Shown here: positions 54,837 through 63,768 of the stretch, piece by piece | Numbering within the stretch: the stretch's first letter is position 1 | Layout: each line of letters begins with the position of its first letter | Source of the DNA: an uncultured Algibacter sp. | GTDB lineage: Bacteria > Bacteroidota > Bacteroidia > Flavobacteriales > Flavobacteriaceae | Length of the DNA: 64,000 nucleotides | Assembly (NCBI RefSeq): GCF_947487575.1 | Contig: NZ_CANKXG010000010.1 | Span: forward strand, 1 to 64,000 | Direction of reading: 5' to 3' | Translations under genes and position numbers: made by a program | The notes under the pieces: model-generated | Database searches by the model: none | What the model saw: only the letters and a program-made list of their open reading frames with translations | Told to the model about the DNA's origin: nothing

Positions 54837-55247
54837 CTAACAATGGTCATTGTAAGCATCAACAAGGTTCTCTGCAATTAACTCTGCAGGGCGCCCTTCA
54901 ATGTGGTGACGCTCTAACATGTGCACCAATTCACCATCCTTAAATAACGCCATGCTTGGCGAACTTGGAGGAAATGGAACCATGTGCCCACGAGCCGCAT
55001 CAACAGCCTCTCTGTCAACACCAGCAAAAACCGTTACTATATGGTCTGGTTTTTTGGCGTTTTGCAAACTCATTCTAGCACCTGGACGGGCATTGGCTGC
55101 CGCACAACCACAAACCGAATTTACCACAACAAGTGTTGTCCCTTCTTTTGCTAAAGCCACATCAACAGCTTCGGCAGTATGTAATTCTTCAAAGCCAACT
55201 TTGGTTAAATCCTCGCGCATTGGTTTTACTAATTCTGCTGGATACAT
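54837..55247 (-). CDS. BrxA/BrxB family bacilliredoxin (YphP/YqiW)
   Basis: This 136-residue protein has the active-site motif SVCGCAAANARPG (CGC), typical for bacilliredoxins, which remove bacillithiol or act as disulfide isomerases. No bacillithiol genes are in the window, though many Bacteroidota do make bacillithiol. The gene is single, with a downstream terminator. Confidence 0.94.
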   Translation of the reverse strand: MYPAELVKPMREDLTKVGFEELHTAEAVDVALAKEGTTLVVVNSVCGCAAANARPGARMSLQNAKKPDHIVTVFAGVDREAVDAARGHMVPFPPSSPSMALFKDGELVHMLERHHIEGRPAELIAENLVDAYNDHC

Positions 55248-55416
55248 ATTTTAATTTTTTTATTTTATAATTAATATTTGTGCAAAGTTAATCAAAAATC
55301 GTGCAATTTCGTGAGACTACCTTTTTATAAGTTGTTTTTGCAATGCCTTAAAATGGTATAGTTGAACTAATCCCAATGTATATTAGGAATTCACAAATTA
55401 TTGTTAATCTTTTTCT

Positions 55417-55586
55417 GGGTGTTCCCTTAAAACGCTTATGGCGTTATAAGGTCAGGCTATCTACTATATCTTTCTGCGAAGCAGTCTCGAACTTGCTTCG
55501 GGATCTTTCAATTAATAAGCCTATGCTTTACAGAAAAATATAAGTTCAAAACTTCGCATAAAGGATGCCGTTTCTATCCTTAACAC
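55417..55586 (-). repeat. Dispersed structured element, copy D (diverged)
   Basis: On the minus strand it begins GTGTTAAGGATAG and ends GATAGCCTGACC then GGGAACACCC. The closing stem is GTGTT/AACAC, where copies A-C have GCGYT/ARCGC, so the pairing is kept despite changes. An inserted palindromic fragment (GAAGCA and TGCTTC) sits in the middle. It starts 11 bp beyond the lipoprotein stop and fills most of the gap between two minus-strand genes. Confidence 0.6.
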
Positions 55587-55597
55587 AAAGTATAGTA

Positions 55598-55969
55598 CTA
55601 ATTTGGCTGAAGCATAATTTCAATAGCCTCAGGTATTACATGACATTCGTCGGCAGAAACCTTAATAGGTTCAGTAATATAATCCTTATAATTGGTCGCA
55701 TTTATTGTTAAAATATAGGTGCCAGCGCGCTCTCCAGCTCCAACAAATGCATTTGAAGATTCAATACTCATTAAAGTTTCTTCATAATCTCCATCAGTAG
55801 CTTTAATAGTAATATTTTCAGTAATTACAGCATCAGTATTAGCATCTTTTACAGTAATGCTTAACCCATAAACAAATATATCTGTACAGAAAATATCATC
55901 ACTAGTTTTACAAGAAAAGGTTGCTATAATTAAAACAGATAAAAAAGGAATTAAAAGTTTAGTTTTCAT
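55598..55969 (-). CDS. Small lipoprotein, predicted ECF target
   Basis: This 123-residue protein has a lipoprotein signal (FLSVLIIATFSC) with Cys20. The rest looks like one Ig- or carboxypeptidase-regulatory-like beta-sandwich (TVKDANTDAVI, GTYILTINATNYKDY). Its promoter at 55984-56012 matches the ECF-type promoter of the sigma operon in both boxes and spacing, so it is probably in the same regulon despite being 53 kb away. Confidence 0.75.
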   Translation of the reverse strand: MKTKLLIPFLSVLIIATFSCKTSDDIFCTDIFVYGLSITVKDANTDAVITENITIKATDGDYEETLMSIESSNAFVGAGERAGTYILTINATNYKDYITEPIKVSADECHVIPEAIEIMLQPN

Positions 55970-55983
55970 AATTTTTTTTAAAA

Positions 55984-56012
55984 AGATGCTATAAATTCAA
56001 ATAGGTTGCGTA
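55984..56012 (-). promoter_or_regulatory. ECF-type promoter before a lipoprotein gene
   Basis: On the minus strand TACGCAACC (56012-56004), 14 bases, GCATCT (55989-55984). The ATG at 55969 is only 14 bp after the -10 box, so the leader is very short. Confidence 0.7.
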
Positions 56013-56078
56013 ACAAAAGTCATAAATTTTCAACTAACAATAGTATATTTGGCAGATAATAAAAGATAATTACAATAC

Positions 56079-56855
56079 ATGAGTTTTTCAAAATGGATAG
56101 GTGCCTCAATAGGCTGGTCGTTCGGAGGTCCGATAGGAGCTATAATAGGTTTGGCTCTAGGAAGTGTTGTTGATGCAATGGCAGATGGAAAAGGTAGCCC
56201 GCTTTTAGGAGAACGACAAACTAAAGGCAGAAGAAGACCAACCTATAGAACACAACCCAGACAACGTCCGCAAACCCAATCTGGCGATTTTGAAGTGAGT
56301 TTACTCATTTTAGCATCAGTAGTTATTAAAGCTGATGGTAAACAAGACCAAAGTGAATTAGATTTTGTACGTCAGCAGTTTTTAAATATGTATGGTGCAG
56401 CGCGTGCAAATCATGCCTTTAAATTGTTTAAAAATATTAGCAAACAAAATGTATCGGTTCGTCCAGTGTGTTTGCAAATACGCCAAATGATGGATCACCC
56501 ATCGCGTTTGCAACTCATGCACTTTTTGTTTGGTATTGCTAAAGCCGATGGTGTGGTGTCAGAAGATGAGGTAAAACAAATTTACACCATAGCAGGTTAT
56601 TTAGGCATTAGCTCTAGGGATTACGAAAGTATAAAGGCCATGTTTTATAGCAGTAGTGATAATGCTTATAAGGTTTTAGAAATAACTAAAAGCGCTACGG
56701 TCGACGAGATTAAAAAAGCCTACCGAAAAATGGCTAAAAAATACCATCCAGATAAAGTGATTCACTTAGGAAAGGAACATCAAAAAGGTGCTGAAGAAAA
56801 GTTTAGACAAGTACAGGCGGCTTATGAGCAGATTCAGAAGGAACGTGGGTTTTAG
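56079..56855 (+). CDS. djlA: TerB-DnaJ protein (DjlA-like)
   Basis: This 258-residue protein has an N-terminal glycine-rich hydrophobic stretch ([21 protein letters not shown]), a TerB-like domain at about 80-185 and a C-terminal J domain with HPD in KKYHPDKV. It should be a membrane-associated co-chaperone of DnaK, as for DjlA. Lies divergent from the lipoprotein at 55598. Confidence 0.88.
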   Translation: MSFSKWIGASIGWSFGGPIGAIIGLALGSVVDAMADGKGSPLLGERQTKGRRRPTYRTQPRQRPQTQSGDFEVSLLILASVVIKADGKQDQSELDFVRQQFLNMYGAARANHAFKLFKNISKQNVSVRPVCLQIRQMMDHPSRLQLMHFLFGIAKADGVVSEDEVKQIYTIAGYLGISSRDYESIKAMFYSSSDNAYKVLEITKSATVDEIKKAYRKMAKKYHPDKVIHLGKEHQKGAEEKFRQVQAAYEQIQKERGF

Positions 56856-56921
56856 GTTTTTAGAGTAAAAAATAAAATAATAAATTGCAGGCTATATACT
56901 TAACGCATCAATTTTAAAAAC

Positions 56922-57374
56922 ATGAAAAATATTTTCGACGCTAAAGAAACCGAAGCAGTAATTGATAGAATCAATAAACTTTCGCCTACAACTAGGCCAT
57001 TGTGGGGAAGAATGAGTTCAGACCAAATGTTAGCACATTGCAATGTAACCTACGAAATGGCTTTTGAGAATAAGCATAAAAAACCAAATGGCTTTGCAAA
57101 ATTTATGCTAAAACTATTTGTGAAAAATACGGTTGTAGGAGACAAACCTTATAAAAAGAACAGTAGAACTGCACCGCAATTTTTAATTACAAATGCCAAA
57201 AATTTTGTAGAAGAAAAAGCGAGATTAACAGACTATATAAAGAAAGCACAAGGTTTAGGTGAAAATCATTTTGATGGAAAAGAATCGCATTCGTTTGGAG
57301 AGCTAACAAAACAAGAATGGAATAACATGTTTTATAAACATTTAGACCATCATTTAACCCAGTTTGGGGTTTAG
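56922..57374 (+). CDS. DUF1569 protein (DinB-like fold)
   Basis: This 150-residue protein has the family features WGRMSSDQMLAHCNVTYEMAF and HLDHHLTQFGV, consistent with a DinB-like four-helix bundle with His metal ligands. Function unknown. It overlaps the converging LD-carboxypeptidase gene by 4 bp. Confidence 0.85.
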   Translation: MKNIFDAKETEAVIDRINKLSPTTRPLWGRMSSDQMLAHCNVTYEMAFENKHKKPNGFAKFMLKLFVKNTVVGDKPYKKNSRTAPQFLITNAKNFVEEKARLTDYIKKAQGLGENHFDGKESHSFGELTKQEWNNMFYKHLDHHLTQFGV

Positions 57375-58390
57375 TTTTTAAAAACAATTGAAGACTTGTC
57401 TTTATCAACAGTTAATTGGGTAGTTCGTCCTAAAATTAATGTCCTATTATCAGGTTCATGTCCTGCAGGCATATTAAATGCAATAGGGAAGTTGTAATCT
57501 GCTAAAGCATCTAAAACAAGTTGTTCTATTGAAGTTCCCCAAAGTGTGGTGTTTTTTCTAAGTTTTGTCATATCACCAACAATTACCCCTTTACAATTGT
57601 CAAAATAACCAGCACGCTTTAAACTTTGTAACATACGGTCTATATGGTATTTATACTCGCCTATTTCTTCAATAAATAGTATTTTACCAGAAGTATCAAT
57701 ACTAGTTTTTGAACCTAGCATGGTATGAAGCATGGTTAAGTTACCGCCAACTAATTGCCCTGAGGCTGTTCCAGTTTTGTTATAGCTTGAGCCCTTTAAA
57801 GTGTAACTCAGAGGGTTTCCGAAAAGGGTATTTTTAAATGTTGAAATACTGGCTTCAATCTCAGATTCATCTTTAGGCAAACTCACGCACATCATAGCAT
57901 GCAAGCTTTCTACACCTTCATTATGTATTTGATTGTGTATTGCTGTAATATCAGAATACCCAATAACCCATTTCGGGTTTTGCTTAAATTTTGAGAAATC
58001 TAAATTATCTAAAATTCTAACAGTACCATAGCCTCCTCTTGCACACCAAATAGCCTTAATTTTTGGGTTGTCTAAAGCGTTTTGAAAGTCTTCACAACGT
58101 TCATCATCGGTTCCCGCAAAATGATTTGCTTTATTAAATACGTACTTCCCAATAACTGAATGTAAGCCCCAATTTTTTAATAAGGCTTGGGCTTGTTGTA
58201 CTTCACCAATTCTATTTTTTAAAATTCCTGAAGGCGCAACAATGGCAACTGTGTCGCCTGCTTTTAAGTATGGTGGTTGTTTCAAAGTATTGTTTTGTTT
58301 TTCGATAGCTGTATTTTGTGATGATGCTTTATTCATTCCAAAGGAAAAAGCAATACAGAATAAGCTAAAAATGAGTAGGTTTTTAGACAT
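57371..58390 (-). CDS. LD-carboxypeptidase (S66)
   Basis: From the ATG at 58390 there are 339 residues with a signal peptide (LLIFSLFCIAFSFGMNKASS). It carries the S66 features GDTVAIVAPSG, ARGGYGTVRIL, the catalytic Ser in GYSDITAIHN, Glu in EEIGEYKYHIDRM and a late His in PAGHEPDN. It cleaves the terminal D-Ala from tetrapeptides in murein recycling; here it is predicted to be exported. A longer start at 58405 is possible. Confidence 0.93.
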   Translation of the reverse strand: MSKNLLIFSLFCIAFSFGMNKASSQNTAIEKQNNTLKQPPYLKAGDTVAIVAPSGILKNRIGEVQQAQALLKNWGLHSVIGKYVFNKANHFAGTDDERCEDFQNALDNPKIKAIWCARGGYGTVRILDNLDFSKFKQNPKWVIGYSDITAIHNQIHNEGVESLHAMMCVSLPKDESEIEASISTFKNTLFGNPLSYTLKGSSYNKTGTASGQLVGGNLTMLHTMLGSKTSIDTSGKILFIEEIGEYKYHIDRMLQSLKRAGYFDNCKGVIVGDMTKLRKNTTLWGTSIEQLVLDALADYNFPIAFNMPAGHEPDNRTLILGRTTQLTVDKDKSSIVFKN

Positions 58391-58462
58391 AATGTAAATG
58401 TACATTTTTTTTCTAAATCGCTCTCTAATTGATTACTTTTGTGGCTTTAAAAAGATATTATA

Positions 58463-60523
58463 ATGCCGAAAAGATATACAATTACCACTGCACTGCCTTA
58501 TACAAATGGGCCAATTCATATTGGACACTTAGCAGGGGTTTACGTGCCAGCAGATATTTATGCACGTTATTTGCGTTTAACAGGACATGATGTGGCGTTT
58601 ATTGGAGGGAGTGACGAACATGGCGTGCCTATTACGATTAAGGCTAAGAATGAAGGGGTGTCTCCTCAAGATATTGTAGATAAATACCATGCGATTATTA
58701 AAAAATCGTTTGAAGATTTTGGTATTACTTATGATAATTATTCGCGCACATCAGCACCAATTCATCATGAAACTGCATCGGAATTTTTTAAAACTTTAGA
58801 TGAAAAAGGGGAATTTATAGAAGAAACTTCAGAGCAGTTGTACGATGCTGAAGCAAATCAGTTTTTAGCAGACCGCTTTGTAGTAGGAACTTGTCCTAAA
58901 TGTGGTAATGAAGAAAGTTATGGCGACCAATGTGAAAACTGCGGAACCAGCCATAATGCAACCGATTTAATAAATCCAAAATCTGCAATAACGGGAAATG
59001 TACCGACTTTAAAACAAACAAAGCACTGGTTTTTACCTTTAGATAAGCACGAAGCGTTTTTAAAAGAGTGGATTTTAGAAGGGCATAAAAAAGATTGGAA
59101 ACCTAATGTTTACGGTCAAGTAAAATCGTGGATTGATGATGGTTTACGTCCAAGAGCAGTAACCAGAGATTTAGATTGGGGAATTCCAGTTCCAGCTGAA
59201 GGTGGCGAAGGCAAAGTACTTTACGTTTGGTTTGATGCGCCTATTGGCTATATTTCTTCTACCAAAGAATGGGCAGCACGTGAAGGAAAAGATTGGGAAC
59301 CGTATTGGAAAGATAAAAACACTAAGTTGGTTCATTTTATTGGAAAGGATAATATCGTTTTTCACTGTATCATTTTTCCATCGATGTTAAAAGCGGAAGG
59401 TTCTTATATTTTACCAGAAAACGTGCCTGCTAATGAGTTTTTAAATTTAGAAGGCAATAAGCTATCAACCTCTAAAAATTGGGCGGTTTGGTTACCTGAA
59501 TATTTAGAAGATTTTCCAGGGCAACAAGATGTATTACGTTATGTGTTAAATGCGAATGCACCAGAAACAAAGGATAACGACTTTACATGGAAAGATTTTC
59601 AAGCTAGAAATAACAATGAGTTGGTAGCGATTTTCGGAAACTTTATAAACCGTGTGGTAGTTTTAACCAATAAATATTATGAAGGTGTTGTTCCAGAACC
59701 TTCAGATTTTAATGCTGTAGATGAAGAAACGCTTGCCGCTATAAAAGCTTATCCAGATGTGATTGCGAGTTCTATTGAGCGTTACCGTTTTAGAGAAGCG
59801 GGGCAAGAACTTATGAATCTAGCGCGACTTGGAAATAAATATTTAGCCGATGCTGAACCATGGAAAATGATTAAAGTAGATGAAGACCGTACAAAAACCA
59901 TTATGTATGTAGCACTTCAAATAGCATCTGCTTTAGCAACTTTAAGTGAGCCGTTTTTACCATTTACATCAACTAAATTAAAAGGCATCTTAAATCTCGG
60001 GTCAAGCGCAGTCGAAACGTCTTGGAATGAAGTAAGCACAAAACAAACGTTATTACCAGCAGGACACCAAATCGGTAAAGCAGAATTATTATTCTCTAAA
60101 ATTGAAGACGAAACGATTCAAAAACAACTCGATAAATTAGAAGCTAGTAAAAAGGCAAACGAAATAGCTAATGCTACTGTAGAGCCTGAAAAAGAAACGA
60201 TTACGTTTGAAGATTTTACCAAACTAGATATCCGAGTAGGAACTATTCTTGAAGCTGAAAAAATGCCAAAAACCAAAAAGTTGTTAAAACTAAAAGTGGA
60301 TACCGGCATTGATACAAGAACCATTGTTTCTGGTATTGCTGAAAGTTTTTCTGCGGAAGAAGTGGTTGGTAAAAAAGTTACTGTTTTAGTAAATCTTGCG
60401 CCTAGAGCTTTACGAGGTGTTGAAAGTCAGGGTATGATTTTAATGACGGAGACTCCCGATGGTAAATTAGTGTTTGTTAATCCTGATGATGCTGAGGTTG
60501 GGAATGGGTTGCAGGTAAGTTAG
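58463..60523 (+). CDS. metG: Methionyl-tRNA synthetase
   Basis: This 686-residue class I synthetase has the HIGH motif ([10 protein letters not shown]), a zinc knuckle ([18 protein letters not shown]), the KMSKS equivalent KLSTSKN in [11 protein letters not shown], an anticodon-binding helical domain, and a C-terminal tRNA-binding domain ([22 protein letters not shown]) for dimerisation. A REP-like fragment may be embedded in coding sequence near 60000. Confidence 0.98.
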   Translation: MPKRYTITTALPYTNGPIHIGHLAGVYVPADIYARYLRLTGHDVAFIGGSDEHGVPITIKAKNEGVSPQDIVDKYHAIIKKSFEDFGITYDNYSRTSAPIHHETASEFFKTLDEKGEFIEETSEQLYDAEANQFLADRFVVGTCPKCGNEESYGDQCENCGTSHNATDLINPKSAITGNVPTLKQTKHWFLPLDKHEAFLKEWILEGHKKDWKPNVYGQVKSWIDDGLRPRAVTRDLDWGIPVPAEGGEGKVLYVWFDAPIGYISSTKEWAAREGKDWEPYWKDKNTKLVHFIGKDNIVFHCIIFPSMLKAEGSYILPENVPANEFLNLEGNKLSTSKNWAVWLPEYLEDFPGQQDVLRYVLNANAPETKDNDFTWKDFQARNNNELVAIFGNFINRVVVLTNKYYEGVVPEPSDFNAVDEETLAAIKAYPDVIASSIERYRFREAGQELMNLARLGNKYLADAEPWKMIKVDEDRTKTIMYVALQIASALATLSEPFLPFTSTKLKGILNLGSSAVETSWNEVSTKQTLLPAGHQIGKAELLFSKIEDETIQKQLDKLEASKKANEIANATVEPEKETITFEDFTKLDIRVGTILEAEKMPKTKKLLKLKVDTGIDTRTIVSGIAESFSAEEVVGKKVTVLVNLAPRALRGVESQGMILMTETPDGKLVFVNPDDAEVGNGLQVS

Positions 60524-60644
60524 AAAGAAAAATAATTTGCAATTAAAGAACAAGCTAGTCTTTATACTCAAATATCCCCATGTTCTTAGAGAGGAATTAA
60601 CATTAATTTTGTAATGTTTTGGTAATAGAACTGACTAAACCTAA

Positions 60645-61487
60645 ATGCAAAAAACATTCACAGAATTTTCTACCAACGCCATTCTTAAAATAGGAGATGA
60701 AGCACTTCTAGAATCCTACAAAATAGCAAAACAACCCGATTTATATACTTTTATAAGAACAGCTAATTCTAAAGCTGAAATTGTAGTAGATAGTATTCCT
60801 TATACCATTGAGCCTAATAGTATTTTAGCATTAACCACAGTACAATATTTTCAATTTCTTTCAGGGAAAGATTTAGTGGTGTATCAATTCAATAGAGAGT
60901 TTTATTGTATTAAAGACCACGACCAAGAAGTAAGTTGTGCTGGTTTGTTGTTCTTTGGAAATGTGCATTTTCCCATTATCGAATTGGATTCTAAAGAAAA
61001 TAGAAAATTAAATATCCTTCACGAAGTTTTTTTAGATGAACTAGAAACTGAGGATACCATTCAAGCCGAAATGTTACGTATGCTTATGGCGCGTTTCATT
61101 ATAATAAGTACACGTTTACTAAAGGCAAAAGAAGGTTTTGTAGAAACAACTAAAAACACTAAAATTGATTTGCTTCGTGAGTTTAATATGTTAGTAGAAT
61201 CGTTCTTTAAAACCGAGCATAGTGTGTCATTTTATGCTGATAAGCTTTTTAAATCGCCAAAAACATTATCAAATACTTTTTCAAAATTAAATACAAGTCC
61301 ACTGCAAATTATTCATGAGCGCGTAGTGCTTGAAGCTAAACGCTTATTAATCTATACCGATAAAACTGCTAAAGAAATTGCATACGAAGTTGGTTTTGAA
61401 GATGCCTCACATTTAAGTCGATTATTCAAAAAACATACTACATTATCTCCTTCAGACTTTAAAAAACAGCTTAAAAAATCCTATTAG
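60645..61487 (+). CDS. AraC family regulator of the CMD-cupredoxin locus
   Basis: This 280-residue protein has an N-terminal cupin-like part and a C-terminal AraC domain: VSFYADKLFKSPKTLSNTFSK, KEIAYEVGFEDASHLSRLFKK, then TLSPSDFKK. It is followed by two promoters with the same 15-base motif at 61488 and 61757, probable targets: a small ORF at 61579 and a CMD gene at 61878. Confidence 0.92.
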   Translation: MQKTFTEFSTNAILKIGDEALLESYKIAKQPDLYTFIRTANSKAEIVVDSIPYTIEPNSILALTTVQYFQFLSGKDLVVYQFNREFYCIKDHDQEVSCAGLLFFGNVHFPIIELDSKENRKLNILHEVFLDELETEDTIQAEMLRMLMARFIIISTRLLKAKEGFVETTKNTKIDLLREFNMLVESFFKTEHSVSFYADKLFKSPKTLSNTFSKLNTSPLQIIHERVVLEAKRLLIYTDKTAKEIAYEVGFEDASHLSRLFKKHTTLSPSDFKKQLKKSY

Positions 61488-61555
61488 GGAAAAATTGACA
61501 AGTCAAAAGGCAATTCTATCATTTTACCACCTGCTCTTTTAATTCATCTTTGTAC
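61488..61555 (+). promoter_or_regulatory. Promoter with AraC-like site, copy 1
   Basis: GGAAAAATTGACAAG (61488-61502) followed by a related AAAAGG; CTTTGTAC (61548-61555) is the -7 region, starting 60 bases after the motif. The small ORF ATG is at 61579. Copy 2 at 61757 has the same spacing. Confidence 0.65.
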
Positions 61556-61578
61556 AGAACAATTAAAACAACAAAGTC

Positions 61579-61755
61579 ATGAATTTAAAACACGTATCTA
61601 TTTTCAATTTAATTGAAATATTCAAAGGAAAAAGAAAAGAAGTATTAAATACTATATCTCCAAAAACGCATTGCGAGCAAAATCATATTTCAGATTTCTA
61701 TTGTGATGCTGAAAGACCACATGTTATTTCTGATAGAATAGGCTTAAACCAATAA
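61579..61755 (+). CDS. 58-residue small protein under AraC-like promoter
   Basis: The frame from the ATG at 61579 encodes 58 residues (MNLKHVSIFNLIEIFKGKRK, later ending DRIGLNQ) with two Cys (HCEQNH and FYCDAE). It follows the AraC gene and has its own promoter with the 15-base motif. No known family is recognised. The 49-residue ORF at 41750 is in a similar place after another AraC gene. Confidence 0.62.
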   Translation: MNLKHVSIFNLIEIFKGKRKEVLNTISPKTHCEQNHISDFYCDAERPHVISDRIGLNQ

Positions 61756-61756
61756 A

Positions 61757-61824
61757 GGAAAAATTGACAAGCTAAAAGGAATAAACTACATGGTGTAAAC
61801 TTTATAACGGTTGCACCTTTGTAC
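61757..61824 (+). promoter_or_regulatory. Promoter with AraC-like site, copy 2
   Basis: GGAAAAATTGACAAG (61757-61771) starts 60 bases before CTTTGTAC (61817-61824), as in copy 1. The CMD gene ATG is at 61878. Confidence 0.65.
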
Positions 61825-61877
61825 CAAGAATTATAAACAGTAAAATTCAAATAAAAAACAATTTAAAAATAAAAATT

Positions 61878-62426
61878 ATGAGCACATTTAATGTACCAAC
61901 AAGAGACCAAGTAAGCGAAAATAATCAAGCTATTTTCGATAATTTAAACAAAGCTTTAGGGTTTGTACCAAATTTATATGCAACCTACGCTAATAGCGAT
62001 ACAGCTTTAGAAAACTATTTAAATTTTGCGAATGCAAAAACATCTTTATCAGCTAAAGAAAAAGAAGTTGTAAACTTAGCTGTAAGTGAGGTAAACAACT
62101 GTATTTATTGTCTATCTGCACATACTGCCATTGGAAAAATGAATGGTTTTTCTGAAGAACAAATTTTGGAGTTAAGAGCAGGAGAAGCTTCTTTTGATAA
62201 CGAATTAGATGCTTTAGCAAGGTTAGCTAGAAACATCACAGAAAACAGAGGAAGAACAGATGCAGATGTGTTAGAAAACTTCTTCAAGGCTGGATATACA
62301 AAAGGAAATTTAATAGATACCATTTCTTTAGTAGGCGATAAAACCATTTCAAATTACGTACACAGTACAACACAAGTCCCAGTAGATTTTCCAGTAGTAC
62401 AGCCATTAGCTGAAGTTGCAGTATAA
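61878..62426 (+). CDS. Carboxymuconolactone decarboxylase (AhpD-like) family protein
   Basis: This 182-residue protein has the AhpD-like core with redox Cys pair CIYCLSAHT (CxxC plus His). AhpD-type proteins work as peroxidase partners or disulfide reductases. It is preceded by the AraC-like site and followed 61 bp later by a cupredoxin-like protein gene, so the locus likely deals with oxidative or metal stress. Confidence 0.92.
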   Translation: MSTFNVPTRDQVSENNQAIFDNLNKALGFVPNLYATYANSDTALENYLNFANAKTSLSAKEKEVVNLAVSEVNNCIYCLSAHTAIGKMNGFSEEQILELRAGEASFDNELDALARLARNITENRGRTDADVLENFFKAGYTKGNLIDTISLVGDKTISNYVHSTTQVPVDFPVVQPLAEVAV

Positions 62427-62487
62427 TATTAATAAACACAAATAAATAATCAATAATCAGAGCAAAAGCTCAAAATAATTTAAAACA

Positions 62488-62868
62488 ATGAAAAAAGTAA
62501 TAGTAATTTTAGTAGTAGTATTAGCATTTGCATTCAACTCAAATGCACAGGATGCCATGGCATCGGTAAAAACAATTTCTTTAGAGCAAACTAAAGGAGA
62601 GTTTGTTCAAAAAGCATTAACTGTCAGTGAAGGTACTTATGTATTTGAAGTAGCAAATAATCATGCAGCAGAAAAAGTTGGTTTAGTTTTAGTAAAAAAA
62701 GGAGATGATGCCAGCAATCCAGAAAACCATATTAAAACAGCTTACGTAACCCAAGTTGTTAAAGATGGAGAAACACAAAAAACAAATGCAACAACTTTAG
62801 CAAAAGGAGAATATGTGTATTTCTGCCCATTAAATCCAACACCACAATATACCCTTACAGTACAGTAG
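62488..62868 (+). CDS. Exported cupredoxin-like protein
   Basis: This 126-residue protein has a signal peptide (MKKVIVILVVVLAFAFNSNA) and a beta-sandwich with late YVYFCPLNPTPQYTLTV, which recalls the Cys copper-ligand end of cupredoxins; the His ligands are less clear (NNHAAE). Copper binding is uncertain. It is followed by a terminator. Confidence 0.78.
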   Translation: MKKVIVILVVVLAFAFNSNAQDAMASVKTISLEQTKGEFVQKALTVSEGTYVFEVANNHAAEKVGLVLVKKGDDASNPENHIKTAYVTQVVKDGETQKTNATTLAKGEYVYFCPLNPTPQYTLTVQ

Positions 62869-62901
62869 TTTATAGTAAGGATTATCTAATAAATCATTAA
62901 A

Positions 62902-62931
62902 GGCTATTCTAATATTAGAATAGCTTTTTTT
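62902..62931 (+). terminator. Cupredoxin gene terminator
   Basis: GCTATTCTAA, TA, TTAGAATAGC followed by TTTTTT; perfect 10-bp stem. Confidence 0.9.
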
Positions 62932-62989
62932 ATGGATATAATTAAGAATAGAACAGGTAAATTTTTAACTTTACATAAAACTAAATATT

Positions 62990-63508
62990 ATGTTATCAAA
63001 AAATATTCAAGAGGCGCTAAATAATCAAATAAGAGTTGAAGCAGAATCATCTCAAATCTACTTAGCTATGGCATGTTGGGCTGAGGTAAAAGGTTTGGAA
63101 GGTGTGGCAAATTTCATGTATGCACAAAGCGATGAAGAACGCGAACACATGTTGAAACTTGTTAAGTTTGTTAACGAGCGAGGTGGACATGCAAAAATCT
63201 CACAATTGAAAGCCCCAAATGTAACTTTTAACTCTTTTAAAGAAATGTTTGAAAAGCTTTTTGATCATGAGGTATTTGTATCTCAGAGTATTAATGAGTT
63301 AGTTCATATATCTCTTCAGGAAAAAGATTATGCAACACATAACTTTTTACAATGGTATGTTGCTGAACAAATAGAAGAAGAGGCTGTAGCGCGTACCATT
63401 TTAGATAAAATAAATATGATAGGTGATGACAAAGGTGGTTTGTACTTATTCGATAGAGATATTGAAAATTTAACAGTAACTACGGCAGCAATTAATACTC
63501 CTGAGTAA
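62990..63508 (+). CDS. ftnA: Ferritin
   Basis: This 172-residue protein has the ferritin diiron residues in RVEAESSQIYLAM, SDEEREHM and EQIEEEAVAR. It oxidises and stores iron in a 24-subunit shell. It lies after the redox locus, with its own promoter region following the terminator. Confidence 0.96.
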   Translation: MLSKNIQEALNNQIRVEAESSQIYLAMACWAEVKGLEGVANFMYAQSDEEREHMLKLVKFVNERGGHAKISQLKAPNVTFNSFKEMFEKLFDHEVFVSQSINELVHISLQEKDYATHNFLQWYVAEQIEEEAVARTILDKINMIGDDKGGLYLFDRDIENLTVTTAAINTPE

Positions 63509-63583
63509 TTTTAACAATTAAGCTTATTTAGATTTAATAAAAATAACTTATTTTTACCAAAGGTTTGAATATTTCATTCTACT

Positions 63584-63745
63584 ATGGGTAAAAAGAAGAA
63601 AAAAAATAGAATTAATAAATTACGAAAGTTAGGGATAGAGCTCCCTGAAAAAGTAAAAACGAGTTGCTGTAAAAAATTTAAAAAGGGTGAGAATAAGCGT
63701 TGTAAAAAGTGCCCTTGTTTTGATTTGATTAAGAAAGTGGCTTAA
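63584..63745 (+). CDS. 53-residue Cys- and Lys-rich small protein
   Basis: The ATG frame at 63584 encodes 53 residues: a Lys-rich start MGKKKKKNRINKLRKLG, then SCCKKFKKGENKRC and KKCPCFDLIKKVA, giving five Cys in a likely metal-binding arrangement. It could bind zinc and nucleic acid. It lies between ferritin and tex. A REP-family hairpin follows its stop. Confidence 0.7.
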   Translation: MGKKKKKNRINKLRKLGIELPEKVKTSCCKKFKKGENKRCKKCPCFDLIKKVA

Positions 63746-63768
63746 GCTTTATTAAAAATAAAAATCCA

